From positions 1 through 64,000 of the forward strand of contig NZ_JAJGQH010000022.1 of NCBI RefSeq assembly GCF_020783655.1: a DNA stretch of 64,000 bases. The letters run 5' to 3'. This DNA comes from Xanthomonas melonis (GTDB taxonomy: Bacteria > Pseudomonadota > Gammaproteobacteria > Xanthomonadales > Xanthomonadaceae). Shown here one piece after another: positions 8,455 to 16,617 of the stretch (within the stretch, counting starts at the first letter, position 1; the number at the start of each line of letters is the position of its first letter). The notes under the pieces are model-generated. The model was not told where the DNA came from. It saw nothing but the letters and a program-made list of their open reading frames with translations, and did not search any database. A program made the position numbers and the translations under genes.

Positions 8455-9113
8455 AGACCACCCTGCTCTCCGCCGTCCTGGCCTCGACCCTGCTGGTGTG
8501 CGCACCGGCCACCGTGCTGGCGCAGCCGGCCGCCGCCAGCGCACCTGCGCAAGGCGCGGCCACCAAGACCGTCATCGACAGCAGCACCCGCATCCTGGGC
8601 ACGCTGGAACAGCGCCGCGCCGAATTCCGCAGCAACCCGGCGGCGCTGCGCCAGTACATCGACGGCGAACTGAACAAGGCCTTCGACCGCGATTACGCCG
8701 CGCGTCTGGTGCTGGGCGTGCATGGCCGCGGCGCTTCCGATGCCGACATCAAGCTGTTCGCCGACGCGATGGCCGACAACCTGATGCAGCGTTATGGCAC
8801 CGCCCTGCTCAATTTCGAAGGCAAGCCGACCTTCCGCGCCAAGTCCGAGAGCGCGCTGCCGGGCAACCGTGGCGTCAAGGTGTCCACCGACCTGCTGCGT
8901 GCCGGCAACGACCCGACCCCGGTCGACTACCTGATGCGCAATGTCGGCGGCCAGTGGAAGATCTTCGACGTGATGATCGAAGGCATCTCCTACGTGCAGA
9001 CCTTCAAGGGCCAGTTCGATGGCCCGCTGCGCGAGAAGGGCATCGCCAAGGTCGCCGCAGACCTGCGCAGCGGCAGCCTGCAGGTCGGTGCGGCACCGGC
9101 CAATGGCAAGTAA
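8451..9113 (+). CDS. mlaC: Periplasmic phospholipid shuttle MlaC
   Basis: 220 residues with a signal peptide (about 1-24, cleavage after VLA) and a mature MlaC/Ttg2D fold: ILGTLEQRRAEFRSNPAALR, then DYAARLVLGVHG, DYLMRNVGGQWKIFDVMIEG and ISYVQTF. MlaC carries phospholipid between MlaA at the outer membrane and MlaD at the inner membrane. The ATG overlaps the mlaD stop, and the 3' end overlaps mlaB by 11 bases, so the whole block is translationally coupled. Confidence 0.95.
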   Translation: MKTTLLSAVLASTLLVCAPATVLAQPAAASAPAQGAATKTVIDSSTRILGTLEQRRAEFRSNPAALRQYIDGELNKAFDRDYAARLVLGVHGRGASDADIKLFADAMADNLMQRYGTALLNFEGKPTFRAKSESALPGNRGVKVSTDLLRAGNDPTPVDYLMRNVGGQWKIFDVMIEGISYVQTFKGQFDGPLREKGIAKVAADLRSGSLQVGAAPANGK

Positions 9114-9396
9114 CGGCGCCATACAACGCAGCGGCGACGCGCTGGTGCTCACCGGCGTGCTCGACCGCGCAGCGGTGACGGCGATATGGCCGCAGGCGCT
9201 GGCGCAGCTGGACGGCATTCGCACGCTGGACCTGTCGGGTGTACAACGCCTGGACAGCGCCGGCGTGGCGATGCTGGCCGAACTGGCTGCGCGTGCGCGC
9301 GGCACCGACGCGGTGGCGGTGGTGGGCGGGACGTCCGCACTGGACGACCTGCGCGCCGCCTATCGCCTGTCTCCCACTCTCGATTTCCAGGCCTGA
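9103..9396 (+). CDS. mlaB: STAS-domain protein MlaB
   Basis: 97 residues from ATG 9103, which lies inside the end of mlaC. This start gives a normal-length STAS domain; upstream extensions are just mlaC in another frame. The STAS core is visible as LDGIRTLDLSGVQRLDSAGV (the loop with the conserved Asp-Ser pair) followed by AMLAELAARA. MlaB binds MlaF in the cytoplasm and is needed for a stable, active transporter. It is the fifth gene of the operon. Confidence 0.9.
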   Translation: MASNGAIQRSGDALVLTGVLDRAAVTAIWPQALAQLDGIRTLDLSGVQRLDSAGVAMLAELAARARGTDAVAVVGGTSALDDLRAAYRLSPTLDFQA

Positions 9397-9406
9397 GCGC
9401 CACCCC

Positions 9407-10471
9407 ATGACCCAGTTCCGTTCCGTTCCCTTACTGGCCTGCCTGCTGCTGGGCGCCTGCGCCAGCCACGCGCCGAAGTCCACGCCCCCGGCGGCCGATG
9501 CCGCGCCTGCCGCGAGCAGCCAGGCGCCTGCCCGCGACGATGCCGGCGTGATCGCGCAACCGGCCGCCGCCGGCTTCGCTGCGCCCGACACCTTGCCGGC
9601 CACGGTCAGCGCCTCCCCTGCCGACCAGCAGGCCGGCACCGATGCCGGTGCGACATCGACGACCACGGGCGCGCCTACCGCTGCCGAAGACGACTTTGCC
9701 GCGCTGTACGGCACGAGCACCGCACAGGCCGGAACCAGCGGCGCGACCGCGCAACCGGGTGCGGCACCGGCCTACGACCCATGGGAGCGCTACAACCGCG
9801 GCATGCACCGCTTCAACATGGCGGTGGACCGTGGCGTGGCGCGTCCGCTGGCGACCGCCTACACCAAGGTGGTACCCGGTCCGGCACGCCTGGGCGTGAC
9901 CAATTTCTTCGACAACCTCGGCACGCCGCTGACCATGATCAACCAGCTGCTGCAGGGCCACCCGGTCTATGCGGTGCAGTCGCTGGGACGCTTCGTGATG
10001 AACACCACCCTGGGTGTGGGTGGCCTGTTCGATCCGGCCACGGCCGCCGGCATTCCGCGTCGTAGCGAGGACTTCGGTCAGACCCTGGGCGCCTGGGGCT
10101 GGCGCAATTCACGCTACTTCGAACTGCCGCTGTTCGGGCCGCGTACCGTGCGCGACACCCTGGGCCTGGGCGGCGATATCCCGCTGTCGTGGATCCGTCA
10201 TCTCGACGACAGCGGCGCACGCTTCGCCCTGCAGGGCCTGCAGCTGGTGGATACCCGCTCGCAGCTGATGTCGCTGGACTCGCTGCGCGACCAGGCGCCG
10301 GACGAATACGCACTGACCCGCGACGCGTGGATGCAGCGGCGCAACTACCAGATCACCCGCGATCTGCGCAGCCATCGCGAACAGAACAACGAGCTGCCGG
10401 AATACCTGCGCGACGACAAGGACAATACCGTGCCGGGTAACGCGATGCCGATCCCGAGCTGGGTGCGTTAA
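9407..10471 (+). CDS. mlaA: Outer-membrane lipoprotein MlaA (VacJ) with long N-terminal linker
   Basis: 354 residues. It has a lipoprotein signal with lipobox LGAC (Cys18). A low-complexity Ala/Pro/Thr/Ser segment covers about 19-122. The MlaA domain starts near 123 (YDPWERYNRGMHRFNMAVD, RLGVTNFFDNLGTPLTMINQ, GLFDPATAAGIP, then EDFGQTLGAWG). MlaA removes phospholipid from the outer leaflet and passes it to MlaC. In E. coli mlaA is unlinked from mlaFEDCB; here it is the last gene of the operon, 10 bases after mlaB. The linker makes the protein about 100 residues longer than the E. coli form. A strong terminator follows at 10511. Confidence 0.93.
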   Translation: MTQFRSVPLLACLLLGACASHAPKSTPPAADAAPAASSQAPARDDAGVIAQPAAAGFAAPDTLPATVSASPADQQAGTDAGATSTTTGAPTAAEDDFAALYGTSTAQAGTSGATAQPGAAPAYDPWERYNRGMHRFNMAVDRGVARPLATAYTKVVPGPARLGVTNFFDNLGTPLTMINQLLQGHPVYAVQSLGRFVMNTTLGVGGLFDPATAAGIPRRSEDFGQTLGAWGWRNSRYFELPLFGPRTVRDTLGLGGDIPLSWIRHLDDSGARFALQGLQLVDTRSQLMSLDSLRDQAPDEYALTRDAWMQRRNYQITRDLRSHREQNNELPEYLRDDKDNTVPGNAMPIPSWVR

Positions 10472-10510
10472 GCGGTCGGGTTTGCGTGTCTGACTGAAGA
10501 TAGGAAGAGA

Positions 10511-10538
10511 AAGCCCGGGATCGCTCCCGGGCTTTTTT
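10511..10538 (+). terminator. Rho-independent terminator of the mla operon
   Basis: A perfect 10-bp stem (AAGCCCGGGA / TCCCGGGCTT) with a TCGC loop runs directly into a T tract. It lies 40 bases after the mlaA stop. Confidence 0.92.
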
Positions 10539-10610
10539 GTTGCTGCTCTCTTACGAGCCTACTGGCCCGTGGTAGCGGCCAGTGCGGCTGAACTAGCGTC
10601 CTGCCGGCAA

Positions 10611-10973
10611 TTACGCGGCGGCGTACGCCGCCAGAATCGCCTGCTGTAGCTGCGGCTGCAGCTTTGCATAGTCGTCAGCACGGTCCTGGAACTTGTCCGC
10701 GAGTGCGGTGGACAGATCAAATCCGTCCGCCACCGCGGCGATCACCAATAGCGTGCAGATCGCAAACTCACGCGCATGGCCCGGCACAAGGGTGTGGGCG
10801 CCCAACTCGACGACCTCATATGGGTACCACTCCTCGCCCTGCTCGAACCTGCCACCGCGCGCGATCACGGATGCAAGCGCCTGTGAGTGCCGCTCTGCAT
10901 CATGGCCGTAATCGCGCTGCGCAACGAAGCGCACTTCGCCAGGCGTCAGCGACTGCAGCAGTGACGCCAACAT
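10611..10973 (-). CDS. Hypothetical protein
   Basis: About 120 residues from ATG 10973, with GGAG about 9 bases upstream; an in-frame GTG at 10991 is possible. I do not recognise the family. The protein is soluble-looking, acidic and mostly helical. It has an N-terminal MLASLLQSLTPGEVRFV, an aromatic motif EEWYPYEVVELGAHTL and a hydrophobic segment FAICTLLVIAAVADGF, and ends in a Gln/Ala-rich helix. It lies just after the glutathione peroxidase gene on the same strand (gap of 21 bases, or 3 if the GTG is used), so the two are probably cotranscribed. Confidence 0.65.
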   Translation of the reverse strand: MLASLLQSLTPGEVRFVAQRDYGHDAERHSQALASVIARGGRFEQGEEWYPYEVVELGAHTLVPGHAREFAICTLLVIAAVADGFDLSTALADKFQDRADDYAKLQPQLQQAILAAYAAA

Positions 10974-10994
10974 TGGCACTGACTCCGCCACTGA

Positions 10995-11540
10995 CTACAC
11001 AGCCAGCGCCGCATCCACTGCGCTACGCAGGCGTGCATCGTCGGCAGGGACGTCCGGGGCGAAGCGCGCGATGACCTGGCCGTCGCGGCCGATCAGGAAC
11101 TTTTCGAAGTTCCACAACACGCCGGGCGCGGGGTTGGGTGCGATGCCGTAGCCGGCGAGCTTGTCGCGCATCGGGCCGTCGCCGGTGGCCTGCGGGCGGG
11201 CGCTGGTCAGCGCTTGATACAGCGGATGCGTGTCGGCGCCGGTGACGGCGATCTTGGAGAACATCGGGAAGGTGACGTCATAGGTCAGCTGGCAGAACTG
11301 CGCGATCTCCGCGTCGCTGCCGGGCTCCTGGCCGTTGAAGTCGTTGGCCGGAAACGCCAGCACTTCCAGGCCCTGCGCCTGTTTATCGCGATACAGCGCT
11401 TCCAGACCTTCGTATTGCGGGGTCAGGCCGCACTTGGAAGCGACGTTGACCACCAGCAGCACCTTGCCGCGGTAGTCGGCCAGGGTGGCGCGGGCGCCAT
11501 CGATGCGGGTCACGGGAATGTCATGGATGCTCTGGCTCAT
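10995..11540 (-). CDS. Glutathione peroxidase family protein (BtuE-like)
   Basis: 181 residues from ATG 11540; an upstream in-frame ATG at 11561 would add 7 residues. It is a thiol peroxidase that reduces hydrogen or lipid peroxides, in bacteria usually with thioredoxin as donor. The catalytic tetrad is readable: Cys37 in VNVASKCGLTPQY, Gln71 in FPANDFNGQEPGS, and Trp143/Asn144 in LWNFEKFLI. No signal peptide is seen, so it should be cytoplasmic. The hypothetical gene downstream is close enough to share its transcript. Confidence 0.9.
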   Translation of the reverse strand: MSQSIHDIPVTRIDGARATLADYRGKVLLVVNVASKCGLTPQYEGLEALYRDKQAQGLEVLAFPANDFNGQEPGSDAEIAQFCQLTYDVTFPMFSKIAVTGADTHPLYQALTSARPQATGDGPMRDKLAGYGIAPNPAPGVLWNFEKFLIGRDGQVIARFAPDVPADDARLRSAVDAALAV

Positions 11541-11621
11541 CGGTGCGCCCTGACTGGACATGGCGCCAGAGCATAAACCGCCCTGCGCGCCGGAGCGATG
11601 CAGCACGCGCCTGCCAGCCGA

Positions 11622-11996
11622 TCAATCGATGCACAACGCCGCCTGACCCTTGCCGCCGACCACTTCCTGACGGCAGCCGAAGCGATCGCTATCGCGCTGA
11701 CAGGTGCCGGTGGTGGCCGCGCCGGCAGGCACGATGCTGGTGGCCAGGCAGTCGCCGCCGCACTCGGCATTGTCGTTGCAGGTCTTGCCGGCATCGGCAT
11801 AAGGCACGACGCAACGCGTCAGCTGCATGCGCCCCACCGGGCGCAGCTGGCCACCCTTGGCAGCGCAGGCAGCGGCGTCTGTCGATGTCGATGGTGCAGA
11901 TGTAACCCCCGCCTGTGCCGGCTGGGTGGTTGGCGTATTGCTGCAGGCGGCCAGCAGCAGTGCAGACGATAGTGCGTACATCCAGCGGTTCGACAT
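11622..11996 (-). CDS. Small Cys-rich lipoprotein, unknown function
   Basis: 124 residues. The N-terminus MSNRWMYALSSALLLAAC gives a lipobox LAAC with Cys18. A Thr/Ser/Ala linker follows, then a mature domain with eight further Cys, including CNDNAECGGDC. This spacing suggests disulfide bonds in the periplasm. The family is not recognised. It is separate from the peroxidase gene by about 80 bases on the same strand. Confidence 0.75.
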   Translation of the reverse strand: MSNRWMYALSSALLLAACSNTPTTQPAQAGVTSAPSTSTDAAACAAKGGQLRPVGRMQLTRCVVPYADAGKTCNDNAECGGDCLATSIVPAGAATTGTCQRDSDRFGCRQEVVGGKGQAALCID

Positions 11997-12337
11997 GCGG
12001 AACTTCTCCTGACCAAGGGTGCGATAAGCATCGCGGCCGCTGCGTCAGCATGGCGTCCTCGGCCGGGAGCGCTTGTCATCCAGCGGGCAGGAGCGAGATG
12101 CCTTCTACTGCTTAACACCGCCGCTGCGCGCAAAAAGCGGTGCGGATACGTAGGAGGCGCAGCTGGGCGATGAGGCTTTCCCGGGAAGGCCCGTCGCGCC
12201 CGGCTGTGTTCCGGCAGCGGTGTCGAGACACACTGCGTCGGGCACCCGCTGACGTGCCCCGGGTTCGACGTCGTGGAGGCTGTCGAAGCCGAACCAGCGT
12301 TTTGCGAGTGCACCGTTGCGCTCCTCACTCCTGCACC
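11997..12337. other. 341-bp intergenic region
   Basis: This lies between the end of rmuC and the start of the lipoprotein gene, both on the minus strand. It should contain the lipoprotein promoter. No ORF with coding character and no terminator-like hairpin with a T tract were found. Confidence 0.4.
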
Positions 12338-13921
12338 TTACTCCTGCTCGTCACCGGCCGGGTCGTCACTGCTGCCGGGGTCGTCGGGGCCGGCGTCATC
12401 GAGCAGGGCTTGCGACTGCTCGGTGGACAGGGTTTCCACGCCGCGCAGACGGCGTTCGATGGTGCGGGTCTTGCGGCTGGCTTCGCCCAGGCTGCGGCCC
12501 ACGGTGCTGATCTGCTTTTCCGCCTTCTCCAGGATGCCGGCGAACTTGCCGAACTCGCTCTTGACCGCGCCCAGCAGCCCCCATACCTCGCTGGAACGCT
12601 TTTCGATCGCCAGCGTGCGAAATCCCATCTGCAAGCTGTTGAGCAGGGCCGTGACCGTGGTGGGCCCGGCGATCACCACCCGGTGTTCGCGCTGCAACAC
12701 ATCGACCAGGCCGGGCCGGCGGATAGTTTCGGCATACAGCCCTTCGGTGGGCAGGAACATCACTGCGAAGTCGGTGGTATGCGGCGGGCAGATGTACTTG
12801 TCGCCGATCGACCTGGCCTGGATACGAATGGCGCGTTCGAGCTGATTGCCGAGCAGGCGGATCTGTTCGCCGTCGCCGGTTTCCTGCGCGTCCAGCAAGC
12901 GCTCGTAATCTTCGCGCGGGAACTTGGAATCGATCGGCAGCCACACCGGCGTGTCCGCATGATCGCGCCCAGGCAGGCGCACCGCGAAATCCACCGCTTC
13001 ATTGGTGTCCGGGCGTACCCGCACGCTGCGTGCATATTGTTCGGCAGTGAGCGTCTGCTCGAGGATGTTGTCCAGCTGGACTTCGCCCCAGCCGCCGCGA
13101 TTCTTGACGTTGGTCAGCACGCGTTTGAGGTCGCCCACCCCGGTGGCCAGCTGCTGCATTTCGCCCAGGCCGCGCTGCACCTGCTCCAACCGTTCGGAGA
13201 CCAGTTTGAACGATGCATCCAGCCTCGTATTGAGGGTGGTCTGCAGTTTTTCGTCGACGGTGGCGCGCATCAGCTCCAGCTTGCTGGCGTTGTCGCTCTG
13301 CAGATTGGTCAGCTGCTGCTCCAGGGTGGCGCGCAGCTCGCCCAGGCGCAGCTCGTTGCGCTGGGTGAGGTCGTTCAAACGCTGGCCCAGCGCTTCAGTG
13401 AAGCGTTGTTGCGATTCACCGGCCTCCTGGCGGCCCTTGCGCGAATCCTCGGCCAGCGCCTCGCGCAGCGCGGCCATGTGCGTGTCGGTGCGTGCGATCA
13501 AGTCGGTCAACTGCTGGCCGAACACACGGATGCGGGTTTCCTGCTGCTGGCCGAATCCGTCCAGCTGGGCTCGCAGTTCGGTCAGGCGCGCGGTCAGCAG
13601 CTCGCCGGTGCGCTGCTGCGCCAACCCGCCCTCTTCACGGGCCTTGCGTGCGTCTTCGCCCAATGCCTCACGCAGCAGGTCCAGACGTTGGTCGGTGCGG
13701 GTGGACAGCTCGGTGAGGTTGCGCGCAAAGGTTTCCAGGCGCGCGTCCTGCTGCCTGGCCAGGCCTTCGAGTTGCTCGCGCAGTTCGCCGCGGCCCTCGC
13801 GCTGCTCGGCACGCAGCGCCTGCTCCAGCCCGCCAGTGGAAGAACGCCGCAGCAGCAGGGCCAGCTGCAGCACGAAGACTGCGCACAGCAGCCCGAGCAG
13901 GATCAGGGATTCGGATGACAT
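12338..13921 (-). CDS. rmuC: DNA recombination protein RmuC
   Basis: 527 residues from ATG 13921; the frame extends further upstream but the MSSESLILLG start places a membrane helix (about 5-25) at the N-terminus, as in RmuC. A long coiled coil follows (about 35-230, repeated LTDLIARTDTHMAALREALA-type heptads). The conserved RmuC domain contains NVKNRGGWGEVQLDNILEQT, AVDFAVRLPG and a PHTTDFAVMFLPTEGLYAE block. RmuC limits recombination at inverted repeats; some homologues are nuclease-like, but the biochemical activity is unsettled. The C-terminal 40 residues are acidic and disordered. Confidence 0.9.
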   Translation of the reverse strand: MSSESLILLGLLCAVFVLQLALLLRRSSTGGLEQALRAEQREGRGELREQLEGLARQQDARLETFARNLTELSTRTDQRLDLLREALGEDARKAREEGGLAQQRTGELLTARLTELRAQLDGFGQQQETRIRVFGQQLTDLIARTDTHMAALREALAEDSRKGRQEAGESQQRFTEALGQRLNDLTQRNELRLGELRATLEQQLTNLQSDNASKLELMRATVDEKLQTTLNTRLDASFKLVSERLEQVQRGLGEMQQLATGVGDLKRVLTNVKNRGGWGEVQLDNILEQTLTAEQYARSVRVRPDTNEAVDFAVRLPGRDHADTPVWLPIDSKFPREDYERLLDAQETGDGEQIRLLGNQLERAIRIQARSIGDKYICPPHTTDFAVMFLPTEGLYAETIRRPGLVDVLQREHRVVIAGPTTVTALLNSLQMGFRTLAIEKRSSEVWGLLGAVKSEFGKFAGILEKAEKQISTVGRSLGEASRKTRTIERRLRGVETLSTEQSQALLDDAGPDDPGSSDDPAGDEQE

Positions 13922-14134
13922 GCGTGCAGTGTAACGGCGCCGGTCGCAGACGCTGCGTCGGTACGGTCCGCAACGCGCTGTGGGCGATTGCCACACCGCA
14001 TCCAAGACGCGATGGACGGCAGCCCGCCCGTCTCCACGTGATGGACGACGAGGCAGCTGCGACGACTCGCACTGCCGAACGCAATGGCGCCTGCGTTGAA
14101 GTCCCCGTCACCACGGCCGTTCTAGCCTGCCCGC

Positions 14135-14389
14135 ATGACACCGCACGGCCCGCTCGTCATGCAGCGCTATGGCAATCGCCATGGCCAGTCCGGGGTGGTG
14201 GCGTACGCGCTGGCCGATGGCGCCATTGCCGTGCGCTTTCGCAGCGGCCAGACCTATGTGTACACCGTGGACAGCGCTGGCGCGGACGCGGTGGCGAGGA
14301 TGCAGTGCCTGGCGCGTTCCGGGCGCGGGTTGAGCACCTACATCAGCCAGCACCTGCGCGAGGCGAGAGCCGGCAGGGTCGATCCGTAG
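14135..14389 (+). CDS. KTSC-domain-like small protein
   Basis: 84 residues. The pattern Tyr-Gly-Asn-x-x-Gly-x-Ser-Gly-Val, then ALADGAIAVRFRSGQTYVYT and SGRGLSTYI matches the small KTSC fold (beta strands with F-x-x-G-x-x-Y-x-Y). The function of KTSC proteins is mostly unknown. It is divergent from rmuC across about 210 bp and has no obvious operon partner. No signal peptide or membrane helix is present. Confidence 0.6.
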   Translation: MTPHGPLVMQRYGNRHGQSGVVAYALADGAIAVRFRSGQTYVYTVDSAGADAVARMQCLARSGRGLSTYISQHLREARAGRVDP

Positions 14390-14644
14390 CCAGCCATCTG
14401 CGACGCGGTGGTGGAGCTGGGTGCGTGCGGCCACCGGCATGACCGAACCTGGCGCCTGGCATCCGCACGGTTGCCACCGCACCGACCGGTGCGGCCGCGC
14501 GGCCGCACCACAAGACGGCCTGCCCCATCGACGGAAGATGCCATCGGGCACCGGCATCGCGCGGCCGACGCTACGAATGCGTGCTGCAGCCCTTCCCGGG
14601 TGACCGAGCGCCCTGCCGGGTGCCGAGGTTGCCGCGCTGCCGCG
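14390..14644. other. Intergenic region between convergent genes
   Basis: This 255-bp stretch separates the KTSC-like gene from the small membrane protein. It contains the 22-bp perfect palindrome listed next; no ORF is supported. Confidence 0.4.
14488..14509. terminator. 22-bp perfect palindrome between convergent genes
   Basis: GGTGCGGCCGC is followed directly by its reverse complement. An overlapping alternative hairpin (14478-14494) shares the left arm. There is no T tract, so a bidirectional terminator is only one possible reading. Confidence 0.4.
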
Positions 14645-14851
14645 TCAGTTGCCGTCGCCGGTGATGCCGGTCAGCAGCGAAAGCGCCGGGCCGGAGGCGT
14701 TGCCATCGGCGGCGCGGAGGCTGCGTCTGCGCCGCGGTGCGTCATGGCGCGGCCCGAAACGGACCATCACGGTGGCCAGCAGCGCCGGCAGCACGATTGC
14801 GAAGACCACGATGGCCAGAAGCGCCCACTGCCAGAAATTGAAGATTCCCAT
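14645..14851 (-). CDS. Small single-pass membrane protein
   Basis: 68 residues from ATG 14851 (an in-frame GTG four codons earlier is possible). One hydrophobic helix is obvious at about 5-31 (FWQWALLAIVVFAIVLPALL), followed by a basic stretch PRRRRSLR, so the tail should face the cytoplasm. The family is not recognised. The coding potential rests mainly on the clean helix plus positive-inside pattern. Confidence 0.5.
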   Translation of the reverse strand: MGIFNFWQWALLAIVVFAIVLPALLATVMVRFGPRHDAPRRRRSLRAADGNASGPALSLLTGITGDGN

Positions 14852-15244
14852 GATCGTGTGCACCCCCACGGCGAGCTCCGCCGGCGCGGCAAGCTTCGCG
14901 GATCGGCCGCGAACGCCGTGTCGACAAAGTCTCCCACCCCCATGCCGTTGGTCGGATGCAGGGTGGGCGATGGGCACCTGCCGCTGGAAGCCGCATGCCG
15001 CGGTTGCAGATGATGGTTGCCGTCGGGTTGACCCATCGCACCGGTGCGCCTGCCGTCCTCGGCCGCCGAGCTGGCGCCCGGGCCGGCGACAGCTTGGGTG
15101 AGGAGTGCTGCACCCAGCCTCCGGACTGCCGAAGGCGCAGCCAGGGACACCCCAGGCTGACGCTGTCCAAACGCGTGTTGCGCCCTCTTTCAGGCCGTCG
15201 TGCCCGACCAAGGACGCAGCAGGCACGCTTCGCGCGCAGAGAAG
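14852..15244. other. 393-bp intergenic region
   Basis: This lies between the start of the small membrane protein gene and the end of ychJ, both minus strand. No convincing ORF, hairpin with T tract or repeat was found. Confidence 0.4.
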
Positions 15245-15634
15245 TCAGCGGGCGTCGAGGTAGTACCAGCGGCCGTCTTCGCGGACGAAGCGACTGTGTT
15301 CGACCATGCGTACCGCGCTGCCGCCGCCGATGCGATAGCGCGCCAGGAACACAACCTCGGCGCGGTCGTCGGCGGTGACCAGGACGCGCTGGACGGTCAG
15401 ACCGAGCCAGGTGGTGCGGCCACCTCCATCCAGCGTCAGCTCGGCCGGGCGCGTGGAGGGATGCCAGCTGGCCAGCAGGTAGGCGACATCGCGGCGCACA
15501 TAGGCGCTATAGCGCGCACGCATCAAGGTCTCGGCATCGGCGGCCAAGGCGCCGGCGTGATAGGGCCCGCAGCAGCGCGCGTAGTCGGCAGGGCGGCCGC
15601 AGGGGCAGGGATCGATCAGTGTGGACGTCGGCAT
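15245..15634 (-). CDS. ychJ: YchJ / UPF0225 family protein
   Basis: 129 residues. The N-terminal zinc-binding SEC-C-like motif DPCPCG...[10 protein letters not shown] has Cys10, Cys12, Cys21 and Cys22. The body matches the UPF0225 fold: [20 protein letters not shown], then [15 protein letters not shown] and EVVFLARY, ending [14 protein letters not shown]. The biochemical role of YchJ is not established. The ATG overlaps no other gene; the TSUP permease is divergent, 159 bases away. Confidence 0.88.
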   Translation of the reverse strand: MPTSTLIDPCPCGRPADYARCCGPYHAGALAADAETLMRARYSAYVRRDVAYLLASWHPSTRPAELTLDGGGRTTWLGLTVQRVLVTADDRAEVVFLARYRIGGGSAVRMVEHSRFVREDGRWYYLDAR

Positions 15635-15793
15635 GGCGGCATTGTGCGGGCGTGTGGCGGAAGTGGGAATCCGGGCGTCCAGAAGCAGCGGCGTTCGACG
15701 GCCATCGTCACGCGTGCGTGGCGCGCGCGTGGGACCAAGCGCACTGCCGGATGGCAGCGGCTATGCTGCCATCCCGTCGTGCGGAGCGCTGCC

Positions 15794-16567
15794 TTGCTGG
15801 ACCTGATTCCCACCGAGTTGCCGTGGTTGTTGTGCATCGCGTTCGTGGCGGGATTGGTGGACGCGGCGGTTGGTGGGGGCGGGCTGATCCAGCTGCCGGG
15901 GCTGTTTGCGACCCTGCCGCAGCAGGCGCCATCGCTGCTGCTGGGCACCAACAAGTTCAGCGCGATGTTCGGTACCGCAGCGTCGGCATGGCGCTATGCG
16001 CGCAACGTGCGCTTCCCATGGCGGCCGGTGCTGTACGCAACCGCGGCGGCATTCACGTGTTCGTTCCTGGGGGCGACGGCAGTGAGCCTGATGCCCCGGC
16101 AGGCGGTACGCCCGGTGATCCTGGTGCTGCTGGTGGCGATGCTGGTCTATACCCTGATCAAGAAGGATTTCGGCGCGCTGCATCGGCCGCGCAACATCGG
16201 TCGCCGCGAACTGGCCACCGCCCTGGCGATGGGCGCGGCGATCGGCTTCTACGACGGCTTCTTCGGCCCGGGCACCGGCAGCTTTCTGATCTTTCTGTTC
16301 ATCCGCTTCTTCGGGCTGGACTTCCTGCGCGCTTCGGCGGCGGCCAAGGTGGTGAACCTGGCCACCAACCTGGCGGCACTGTCGTTCTTCCTGCCCAGCG
16401 GACAGGTCATGCTGGCGGTGGGCATCCCGATGGCAATGGCGAACGTGGCCGGTGCAATGGCCGGCACGCGGATGGCGCTACGCGGCGGCACGCCGCTGAT
16501 CCGGCAACTGTTCCTGGTGTTGGTGGTGGTGCTGATCGGCAAGATGGGCTGGGATGTGCTGCACTGA
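15794..16567 (+). CDS. TSUP family (TauE/SafE) membrane permease
   Basis: About 257 residues. The likely start is TTG 15794, with GGAG about 7 bases upstream; an in-frame GTG at 15779 is the alternative, and no ATG is available nearby. The family's N-terminal motif is visible (FVAGLVDAAVGGGGLIQLPG, LLLGTNKFSAMFGTAAS), as is the second repeat (GAAIGFYDGFFGPGTGSFLI). About eight hydrophobic segments are present. TSUP proteins export or import sulfonates, sulfite or other small anions; the substrate is not deducible. It converges on jetD with a 50-bp gap. Confidence 0.85.
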   Translation: MLDLIPTELPWLLCIAFVAGLVDAAVGGGGLIQLPGLFATLPQQAPSLLLGTNKFSAMFGTAASAWRYARNVRFPWRPVLYATAAAFTCSFLGATAVSLMPRQAVRPVILVLLVAMLVYTLIKKDFGALHRPRNIGRRELATALAMGAAIGFYDGFFGPGTGSFLIFLFIRFFGLDFLRASAAAKVVNLATNLAALSFFLPSGQVMLAVGIPMAMANVAGAMAGTRMALRGGTPLIRQLFLVLVVVLIGKMGWDVLH

Positions 16568-16617
16568 ACACGGCACCGCACGGATGATGCGCCGCGATCG
16601 TGCAGGTTGCGCAGCAG

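Noticed and set aside
12140-13918. About 592-codon frame opposite rmuC
   Set aside because: Shadow of the coiled-coil gene; no domain or start signal.
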